Source: Vibrio sinaloensis
GTDB lineage: Bacteria; Pseudomonadota; Gammaproteobacteria; Enterobacterales; Vibrionaceae
NCBI RefSeq assembly: GCF_000808535.1
Contig: NZ_JWLV01000034.1
Coordinates: forward strand, 186,001 to 250,000
Direction: 5' to 3'
Length of the DNA: 64,000 nt
This document shows positions 1 to 6,200 of the stretch, piece after piece (within the stretch, counting starts at the first letter, position 1; each line of letters begins with the position of its first letter). The notes under the pieces are model-generated. The model had not been told where the DNA came from and made no database searches. It saw nothing but the letters and a program-made list of their open reading frames with translations. The position numbers and the translations under genes are program-made.

Positions 1-89
1 AACAGCTCAAACCTGTCGCGGATGCGATCTTGCCGTTTATCGGACTGGACTTTACATCGCTAAGTGAACCTCAAATGGGGCTATTTTAA
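1..89 (+). CDS. C-terminal end of an unidentified protein (partial)
   Basis: An open frame enters from the left edge and ends at TAA 87-89. The last residues read ...LDFTSLSEPQMGLF. Only 28 residues are visible, so I cannot name the family. It ends tail-to-tail with the EAL gene on the other strand, overlapping its stop by 9 bases. It could be a chance open frame, but its abutment with the next gene and the lack of any other gene end here favour a real one. Confidence 0.5.
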   Translation, partial: QLKPVADAILPFIGLDFTSLSEPQMGLF

Positions 90-2144
90 GACGAACTCAA
101 TGAGCTTCTCGAGCGACAGGGATTTTGCATAATACCAGCCTTGAATAGACGTCCCTTTCTGTTTGGGAATATGGGAAAGTTGTTCGTCGGTCTCCACGCC
201 TTCAACAATCACATCCAAGTCAAGCAATTGCGCAGTAGACATAATACTGGAAAATACTTTCTGCCCTTTGTCACTGCTCAATGCTAAAACAAAAGAACGA
301 TCAACTTTGAGTACATCCACTTCAAACTTGTTTAAGTAGCTCAGGGAAGAATACCCAGTACCAAAATCATCAATGTGAATTTTAGTCCCCAGTATATGGA
401 GCCGATTAAAGGCAAGCGCCAAGACCTGCTCATCTGCCAGCAAGGTCTCTTCGGTAATTTCAATGTGAATGAAACGCGCATAAGGCTCTATCGTTTTCTC
501 TAACTCAGTCAGATATTCTTCATCAGTAAGAACATCAGCCGTCACGTTGACGCTCACCGCGATGTATAGTCCTTTCGCCTGCATATCGGCAAGATCACGT
601 ACAACTTGTTTACATACCCATAAATCGACATCTTTCATGAGATTGGCTTTTTCTAGCCATGGTAAAAAGGTGTTCGGATACTGCATATGCCCTTTCGTAT
701 CCACAGAACGAATCAAGGCTTCGCAACCAATCACTTTTCCAGTCAATGAACAAACTTGCGGTTGATACTCTAAACAAAAGTCTCTTTGGCTAATTTGCTC
801 TAGTGCTTGTTCCACTTGTATGGTGGCCTTTTCACGGTTTACCGCCTGTGCAATTGGATCATCCATCAGGGTTTTGGCCTCTTCTTGTCTGCGCGTATAC
901 GAAGTATCAAATGCGGACAGGCGAATACTTGCTTTCTCCTGATGACTGCTCAACGAGTTAACTGCTGGGTAGTAGATGAGAACGCCAACCGCGATGTTGA
1001 CCAACTGAAGCATCACTGCGCTAAAGTCACCGTCAGTGGCCATCCATGCGTTGAGCAAGATGGGACTATTGAACGGCACCGACACGGAGGGCGAATCCAC
1101 CAAGCCAAATGAGACTGCGACCATTCCCGTCATTACATTCACGATGGGCGCGATCAAGAAAGGCAAAAATAGTCTCGGATTAAAGATAATAGGCAGACCA
1201 AAGAGTAGAATCTCGTTGATATTCAGTATTCCTATCGGGATGCTAGCAAGCGCGATCAGCCTTAAACTTCGCTGCTTGGCAAATAGCAGAAGAGCAATAA
1301 CCAGAGAAAAGGTTGCGCCACTACCGCCAATAAAAACAAACGCGCCCATGAAGGACAGGTTCATATGATACTGGGCCGCACCACCCGCTAACGTTGTGGA
1401 ATAGTTTAAGTTGCTGGCTTCTTGTAATAGTTCCACCAGCGGCAACAGTGCGTAGTACCCATGTACGCCCATAAACCAGAGTGTTGAGTTCAATGCAGCG
1501 AATGTCACACCAAATAAAGTAGGTTCATTGGAATAGTCGACGGAAAGCAAAGACAAAAATTCAACATTCACCAACGCGGTAACAACACCATAGTTAACTG
1601 CCAATACAATGAAAGCCGTAATCAATGCAGGCAGCACAAAATTCAGCGACTCTTTGACTATTTGTCCTGCGGAGTCGGTTTTAGTCAACTTCAACGCGTC
1701 AAATTTGAGTAAATAGGCAAGCAAGGGAATGGCATACAAGGGCATCGTAATCGCCATGATGATATGGAATGTCAGCACCGTATTCTCGGCTGGCAAAAGG
1801 TTACTGACCGTCACTAGAAACGTCATCATCAACAACGCGATGGGAGGGCGAGGCAATTTCCACTGCATCGCTAGAACATAGGAAATGGTAGAGGTCATCA
1901 AATAAGGGAAAAAGGTCGCAATGGCTGCGTGAGCTTGATAAAAAAGCTCGATCCAAGGGTATCTATGCCCCGCAATAAACTCACCAATACTGGCAAAGAA
2001 TAGAGCAAACGAGGAGATCATAAGGCATGGAATCAGCCACAACATCCCCTCTCGTATCGCTTGTAAGGAAGGGACAATATAACGTCGAATGTGGCTTGAA
2101 GTAATCACCTTAGAAAGTTGATGATTTTTCGCATGGTCCTGCAC
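81..2144 (-). CDS. PTS EIIC-like membrane domain fused to EAL c-di-GMP phosphodiesterase
   Basis: The 687-residue protein begins at GTG (2144) with GAGAGG upstream. Residues about 20-400 form a polytopic membrane region resembling sugar-PTS EIIC permeases of the lactose/cellobiose type (many hydrophobic segments, NxxLWFxGxHG-like stretch). Residues about 440-685 form an EAL domain. The EAL triplet is at 475-477, followed by DDFGTGYSSL and VEGVET, so the metal-binding and catalytic motifs look intact and c-di-GMP hydrolysis is expected at the inner membrane. No EIIA or EIIB domain is fused or adjacent. I infer that the EIIC part senses or binds a sugar and controls the EAL domain rather than acting as a complete PTS transporter. 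The gene is alone on its strand here. Confidence 0.85.
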   Translation of the reverse strand: MQDHAKNHQLSKVITSSHIRRYIVPSLQAIREGMLWLIPCLMISSFALFFASIGEFIAGHRYPWIELFYQAHAAIATFFPYLMTSTISYVLAMQWKLPRPPIALLMMTFLVTVSNLLPAENTVLTFHIIMAITMPLYAIPLLAYLLKFDALKLTKTDSAGQIVKESLNFVLPALITAFIVLAVNYGVVTALVNVEFLSLLSVDYSNEPTLFGVTFAALNSTLWFMGVHGYYALLPLVELLQEASNLNYSTTLAGGAAQYHMNLSFMGAFVFIGGSGATFSLVIALLLFAKQRSLRLIALASIPIGILNINEILLFGLPIIFNPRLFLPFLIAPIVNVMTGMVAVSFGLVDSPSVSVPFNSPILLNAWMATDGDFSAVMLQLVNIAVGVLIYYPAVNSLSSHQEKASIRLSAFDTSYTRRQEEAKTLMDDPIAQAVNREKATIQVEQALEQISQRDFCLEYQPQVCSLTGKVIGCEALIRSVDTKGHMQYPNTFLPWLEKANLMKDVDLWVCKQVVRDLADMQAKGLYIAVSVNVTADVLTDEEYLTELEKTIEPYARFIHIEITEETLLADEQVLALAFNRLHILGTKIHIDDFGTGYSSLSYLNKFEVDVLKVDRSFVLALSSDKGQKVFSSIMSTAQLLDLDVIVEGVETDEQLSHIPKQKGTSIQGWYYAKSLSLEKLIEFVLK

Positions 2145-2234
2145 TGGTATCTAACCTCTCGGTGGAACCCTCTCCTTTAATAAAGCTAGCACAATTAGTA
2201 ACAGACATATCAAAAAATGAGTGTATTCGGAGGT

Positions 2235-3002
2235 TTAACCAATTTTAAATTCGGTTTTTTTATACTGTTTCACCAGCCAATCACCGAAGCTATCCAAGAT
2301 CCCAATAACAGAGCGTTTGGCAATGAGTCGGCCTGACAGCAAGATACCAAGACGCTCAATTTCTACCTGTTTTTCGGGGAAGTAACGTAAGAATTGTTGG
2401 CCACATTCTAACGGATCATCAAACCAATTTTTATCACGATACATCACCACTGAGTAACTCGCACGAAGCAGTTTTTTAGCGATAATTTTTTGTGATTTTA
2501 TCAAGTCTTCCGTTTTATCTGCTCGTGCTATTCGATTGCGATAAACCGCTACCCAATCTTCCACGTCCATATTCCAATGCTTGGCGATTTCCCAGCTTGG
2601 CTCGTAATCACCAAAACACTCCGCTAGGTTCTCACCGTGAACGCAAACTGCGCAATGTCGCAACTGAAAGCCCCAAGAAAAAATACTGTCTAAGCTGACT
2701 ACGTCACTAACCAATGCGGTTTTAAAACTCACCTCAGTGATAAATGGATAACTTTTTTGAAAACGCCACTTGATGGTGTTAAACAGAGCCGCCTTAGAGT
2801 CATTAAATGATTTGTGAGTCACCACAATCACATCGAGATTAGACGAGCCGGGTTTCGCAGTGCGCCTAGCGACACTGCCATACAAATAAATGCTATGCAG
2901 ATTGTCTTCCAACCCGCTTGTCAAAAAGCCAATCAGCTCTTTAACCGCCGGTCGGTATGGCGTTTGAAATGGTTGGTCGGAATCGATAGTTGACAGATAC
3001 AT
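2235..3002 (-). CDS. Nucleotidyltransferase-fold protein, possibly catalytically degenerate
   Basis: A 255-residue soluble protein with an N-terminal Pol-beta/MNT-type nucleotidyltransferase core. The strand-helix motif YGSVARR is at residues 41-47, followed by GSSNLDVIVV at 52-61. The family pattern is GS-x(8-12)-D-x-D; here the first metal-binding Asp is Asn55 while Asp57 is kept. The C-terminal half (about 130-255) is helical and resembles the accessory domain of larger MNT-like proteins. No toxin or antitoxin partner lies next to it. The substrate is unknown. ATG start, with no clear Shine-Dalgarno sequence. Confidence 0.7.
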   Translation of the reverse strand: MYLSTIDSDQPFQTPYRPAVKELIGFLTSGLEDNLHSIYLYGSVARRTAKPGSSNLDVIVVTHKSFNDSKAALFNTIKWRFQKSYPFITEVSFKTALVSDVVSLDSIFSWGFQLRHCAVCVHGENLAECFGDYEPSWEIAKHWNMDVEDWVAVYRNRIARADKTEDLIKSQKIIAKKLLRASYSVVMYRDKNWFDDPLECGQQFLRYFPEKQVEIERLGILLSGRLIAKRSVIGILDSFGDWLVKQYKKTEFKIG

Positions 3003-3091
3003 AACGTAAAGGAGCTTATTCTTGGTAATCCTACAATGTTCGCTTAGAGAAGGTTGTGAATCAAGATATTCCTTCTACCTCTTGCTAAGTA

Positions 3092-3097
3092 TATAAT
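3092..3097 (+). promoter_or_regulatory. -10 element for yeiP
   Basis: TATAAT lies 35 bases before the yeiP ATG. No good -35 hexamer is visible at the usual distance. The hexamer matches the consensus exactly, but promoter activity is inferred. Confidence 0.45.
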
Positions 3098-3131
3098 GCT
3101 CGAATTCAACACCATACAAAGGAAAACGTTC

Positions 3132-3698
3132 ATGCCTAAGGCAAGTGAGCTTAAAAAAGGTTTTGCTATTGAATCTAATGGTAAAACACTGTTAATCAAA
3201 GATATCGAAGTAACAACGCCTGGTGGTCGCGGCGGCGCAAAAATCTACAAGCTGCGTTGCACAGACCTAAACACAGGAGCTCGCGTTGATGAGCGCTTCA
3301 AGTCTGATGACGTTGTTGAAACGGTAGATATGTTTAAGCGTGCGGCAGCATTCTCTTACGTTGATGGCGACGAGTACATCTTCATGGATAACGAAGATTA
3401 CACTCAGTTCACATTCAAAAAAGACGAAATCGAAGACGAGCTGCTGTTCATCACTGAAGAGATCCAAGGTTTGCATATCATTTTGGTAAACGGAAATGCG
3501 GTAGGCATTGAACTTCCAGCAACCGTTGAGCTAACCATCGAAGAGACAGACCCATCGATCAAAGGTGCTTCAGCGTCTGCACGCACTAAGCCAGCGCGTC
3601 TTCCTACTGGTCTAACAGTACAAGTACCAGAGTACATCGCGACAGGTGATCGTATCATCGTGAACACTGCTGAACGTAAATACATGAGCCGCGCGTAG
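3132..3698 (+). CDS. yeiP: Elongation factor P-like protein YeiP (EfpL)
   Basis: A 188-residue EF-P paralogue, colinear with E. coli YeiP, which is about the same length. It has an N-terminal KOW-like domain (1-65) and two OB domains; the C-terminal part contains GIKGASASARTKPARL. The tip loop is TTPGGRGGAK with Arg33 at the position of the Lys34 that is modified in EF-P, as is typical of the EfpL subfamily. The family relieves ribosome stalling at some polyproline-type motifs. I chose ATG 3132 (MPKASELKKG) because it has AAGGAAA upstream and matches family N-termini; an upstream in-frame ATG at 3096 adds 12 unrelated residues. The TAG stop overlaps a possible GTG start of yciU. Confidence 0.95.
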   Translation: MPKASELKKGFAIESNGKTLLIKDIEVTTPGGRGGAKIYKLRCTDLNTGARVDERFKSDDVVETVDMFKRAAAFSYVDGDEYIFMDNEDYTQFTFKKDEIEDELLFITEEIQGLHIILVNGNAVGIELPATVELTIEETDPSIKGASASARTKPARLPTGLTVQVPEYIATGDRIIVNTAERKYMSRA

Positions 3699-3700
3699 TG

Positions 3701-4021
3701 ATGACCGATTTGATCTCTTACGATGATGCCATCGACACGGCCTACGACATCTTCTTGGAAATGGCACCCGACAACCTAGAGGCGGCAGACGTCATTATCT
3801 TCACTGCGCAATTTGAAGAGCGCGGCGCGGCTGAACTGGTTGAGACAGGTGATGATTGGTCTGGCCATGTTGGCTTTGATGTGGACAAAGAGGTCTATGC
3901 AGAAGTCAGAGTTGGACTGGTTAACGAGGAAAACGACGTTCTTGATGATGTATTTGCTCGACTGCTGGTAAGCCGAGACCCAGACCACAAGTTTTGCCAC
4001 ATTCTGTGGAAAAGAGACTAG
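3701..4021 (+). CDS. yciU: YciU/HI1450 family putative dsDNA mimic (DUF440)
   Basis: A 106-residue, very acidic protein with family signatures AYDIFLEMAPDNLEAADV, QFEERGAAEL and HKFCHILWKRD. It aligns over its full length with E. coli YciU and Haemophilus HI1450, proposed from structure to mimic double-stranded DNA and bind a DNA-binding partner such as HU. The start is ATG 3701; GTG 3698 overlaps the yeiP TAG by one base and would give 107 residues. Either choice implies translational coupling to yeiP. ihfA, an HU-family subunit, is encoded convergently just downstream. That is suggestive only. Confidence 0.92.
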   Translation: MTDLISYDDAIDTAYDIFLEMAPDNLEAADVIIFTAQFEERGAAELVETGDDWSGHVGFDVDKEVYAEVRVGLVNEENDVLDDVFARLLVSRDPDHKFCHILWKRD

Positions 4022-4030
4022 CTAAATAGA

Positions 4031-4063
4031 AAAACACCCAAGTAAATAGACTTGGGTGTTTTA
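4031..4063. terminator. Bidirectional intrinsic terminator between yciU and ihfA
   Basis: Inverted repeat AAAACACCCAAGT / ACTTGGGTGTTTT with a 7-base loop. It has a T-run on the plus side and an A-run on the left that serves the minus strand. It lies 10 bases after the yciU stop and 62 bases beyond the ihfA stop, so it can serve both convergent genes. Confidence 0.85.
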
Positions 4064-4124
4064 TCTGCCATTGTCTGCTTTAGAGAATGGCGAATGAGTC
4101 AATGCTTAGCCAATTTAGCTGTCA

Positions 4125-4421
4125 TTACTCATCAATTGAAATGTTTTCTACACGTGCTTTTAGCTTTTGACCCGGACGGAAGGTAACTACGCGTCTAGCA
4201 CTAATAGGAATGTCTTCCCCTGTTTTAGGGTTTCGACCTGGACGTTCATTTTTATCTCGAAGATCGAAGTTGCCAAAACCAGATAGTTTAACCTGCTCGC
4301 CACCTTCTAGTGCCTTACGCACCTCTTCGAAAAACGCCTCAACCGTTTCCTTGGCATCCCGTTTACTGAATCCATGCTTCTCAAACAGGTTCTCAGCCAA
4401 ATCGGCCTTTGTGAGCGCCAT
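4125..4421 (-). CDS. ihfA: Integration host factor subunit alpha
   Basis: A 98-residue HU/IHF-family protein almost identical to E. coli IhfA. Visible landmarks are [29 protein letters not shown] (the beta-arm region with the intercalating Pro) and [13 protein letters not shown]. It forms a heterodimer with IhfB and bends DNA at specific sites, aiding sigma-54 promoters such as psp, recombination and replication. The start is clear from homology. In many gamma-proteobacteria ihfA follows pheST; here no pheT is seen in the 573 bases upstream, which instead lead to luxM on the opposite strand. Confidence 0.97.
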   Translation of the reverse strand: MALTKADLAENLFEKHGFSKRDAKETVEAFFEEVRKALEGGEQVKLSGFGNFDLRDKNERPGRNPKTGEDIPISARRVVTFRPGQKLKARVENISIDE

Positions 4422-4672
4422 AAAACTTTCCTCAAAGCTGTGTTAAACCTCGTCACCCAAGGGCGACACCATCACTTTCGTCAAGCCAATCAACAACATA
4501 TCGGCCTCACTTTGGAAAGTGTATGCCAAGCTTATGATTTTCGCCAACTTTTTTATGAAATGTTGATCATTTGAGACAAAAAACGCTTCAAAGTCGCCAA
4601 CTTAGCGCAAATCAAAACAGAGGTTAATGCCAAAAAACACCATAAAAACACCACTCATCAAAACAACAAACC

Positions 4673-4694
4673 AAATTGATATAACTATTAATAT
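4673..4694. promoter_or_regulatory. Degenerate LuxR/HapR-type operator candidate
   Basis: Arms AAATTGAT and ATTAATAT with a 6-base centre. Compared with the LuxR/SmcR/OpaR consensus arms TTATTGAT and ATCAATAA this matches 12 of 16 arm positions. It lies 61 bases upstream of a much better site. On its own it would be weak in such AT-rich DNA. Confidence 0.3.
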
Positions 4695-4733
4695 AAAACG
4701 CTAAAAACCAAAAGATTGCTGTTACATGCTAGT

Positions 4734-4755
4734 TTATTGATTATTAAATCAATAC
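4734..4755. promoter_or_regulatory. LuxR/SmcR/OpaR-type quorum-sensing operator candidate upstream of luxM
   Basis: Arms TTATTGAT and ATCAATAC separated by 6 bases (TATTAA). This matches 15 of 16 arm positions of the known palindrome bound by the TetR-type master regulators of Vibrio quorum sensing. It is centred about 253 bases upstream of the luxM start and about 324 from ihfA. The site suggests feedback of the master regulator on AI-1 synthesis and detection. Seen in the sequence; binding is inferred. Confidence 0.65.
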
Positions 4756-4997
4756 GTTAAGTCATTTTGTCCTATATTTCAGTGTCAGCGCCACCCGAAA
4801 GAAAAAGTTCACTTAAACCACAACAGTCGATCAACACGTTGGATAAACGATGGTATCTCCCGCTGAAAACGCAAACTCGCTACAACTTTCGTTGCAAGAT
4901 ACTGATAGATGTGTTTATTTGCTATAAAATAATTTGCGTATCATTCACAACAAATCAATAATGATGTCAAATTATAACAACAGAACCAAACTTCGTG

Positions 4998-6200
4998 ATG
5001 GCTAGTTACGATCATACAAATTCGGTTTGCCTCTCAGCGTCTGAAACCTACTCCGATGTCTTTTATCGCATCCAAAGTCAATTTGGCGATTCCGCGAATC
5101 AGCTCTTTTCTCAATGTCTCAAATCCCGGCTCGAACAGTTTCACGAGCGATTCCCCGAAAAGCGCGACGATAATATTTCAAGCAAAATCAATTCTTCTGA
5201 GTTCAACGTTAGCTCGCGCACGCCCCTAACCTTTTGGCCTTCAGATTGGTGTTACTATGAATCCTTACTGCTCGCGCACTTTTCGCACTGGGCTGAAGCA
5301 TGGACGCACTTTCAAATTTGGTCGCTAGAGCAAAAATACACAGCAGTACAAACTCGACGTATAAATCTAAACCATTGGCAAGCACTGCCGGAAAACGAAG
5401 CAGAGTATGACGATGGCCTTGTCGACGATATCGACCAAAACCAGAAATTGTTTTTCACGCTTCATTCTCCTTTCGCTATGGTCCTAAAAGATGCAGTGGC
5501 GATGATCAATCTGTCGACTTTGGTTTTAGAGCTTCAGTGGTATGAGCTGCTCGAACATATCGAACTGTCTAAGTCTGGCACACACTTCTTACTCACCTAT
5601 TCAGATCCACAGCTTGAGCATCCACTGCTCGTCTCAACCGCAAGAGTGAACTTTGCCGTCGGGATGCAAGACTGGCTCTACTTCTCCTCTTTTTTTCAAA
5701 GCAAACATTGGCGAAGCATCAGTCACACACAGCAACTTACAACACTGATACAAAAGGGGCTGCTCTCTGCGGAAGCATTGCTTCAAGAGCCACGGAGTCA
5801 ACAAGAGTTTGATAAATTAGTCTGGGAGCACCTAGTTTGCCCTGAGAGATCTTGTGAAGTGATTCGGCTAACCGTGAGCGGAACCAAATTACAAAAAATG
5901 TATTACTTGTACCTTTCGCAAAAGCGTTTGATGAAACAGCTGTACGAACAACAAATGATGCTGTCGTTCGTGGTAGTCGAACAACCTTTGATGATCAAGT
6001 ACTATGAAAGCTTGTCTTTGGGATCTTATTGCCAATTTGGGTCATGCACGTTAGTGGGATCAGATAATCCAACGTATAAAGGGGCTTGGGTTGTTCCTCA
6101 AATGCACCACGCTTTGACATCCTCAGATTATCGCCGCTACAAGCAACAAACTTTACAACAAATAAAAAAGACACGTCATAATGAGCTCAACCATGCTTAG
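4998..6200 (+). CDS. luxM: LuxM/AinS-family acyl-homoserine-lactone synthase
   Basis: A 400-residue protein of the LuxM/AinS/VanM family, which makes acyl-HSL autoinducers from S-adenosylmethionine and an acyl carrier and is unrelated in sequence to LuxI. The conserved C-terminal half includes TARVNFAVGMQDWLYFSSFF, RLTVSGTKLQKMYYLYLSQK and a terminal segment with SYCQFGSCTLVG. Identification rests on these and on the adjacent luxN. In V. harveyi the product is 3-hydroxybutanoyl-HSL; the acyl chain here cannot be told. ATG 4998 is preferred over GTG 4995; no strong Shine-Dalgarno sequence is visible. The stop overlaps the luxN start. Regulation by a LuxR-type protein is suggested by the operator at 4734. 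Confidence 0.92.
   Translation: MASYDHTNSVCLSASETYSDVFYRIQSQFGDSANQLFSQCLKSRLEQFHERFPEKRDDNISSKINSSEFNVSSRTPLTFWPSDWCYYESLLLAHFSHWAEAWTHFQIWSLEQKYTAVQTRRINLNHWQALPENEAEYDDGLVDDIDQNQKLFFTLHSPFAMVLKDAVAMINLSTLVLELQWYELLEHIELSKSGTHFLLTYSDPQLEHPLLVSTARVNFAVGMQDWLYFSSFFQSKHWRSISHTQQLTTLIQKGLLSAEALLQEPRSQQEFDKLVWEHLVCPERSCEVIRLTVSGTKLQKMYYLYLSQKRLMKQLYEQQMMLSFVVVEQPLMIKYYESLSLGSYCQFGSCTLVGSDNPTYKGAWVVPQMHHALTSSDYRRYKQQTLQQIKKTRHNELNHA

Larger units (their letters stand above)
4422..4997. other. Divergent ihfA-luxM intergenic region
   Basis: This 576-base AT-rich stretch separates divergent ihfA and luxM. I find no convincing gene; the short open frames have no ribosome site. It contains two candidate LuxR-type operators (4673-4694 and 4734-4755) and a further half-site ATCAATAA at 4954-4961. 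The part next to ihfA (4422-4600) presumably holds the ihfA promoter, but I could not pick hexamers with confidence. Confidence 0.7.

Noticed and set aside
4422..4997. Possible Qrr-type small RNA near luxMN
   Set aside because: The conserved Qrr core (CTAGCCAACTGACGTTG-like) is not present on either strand here; no matching terminator was found.
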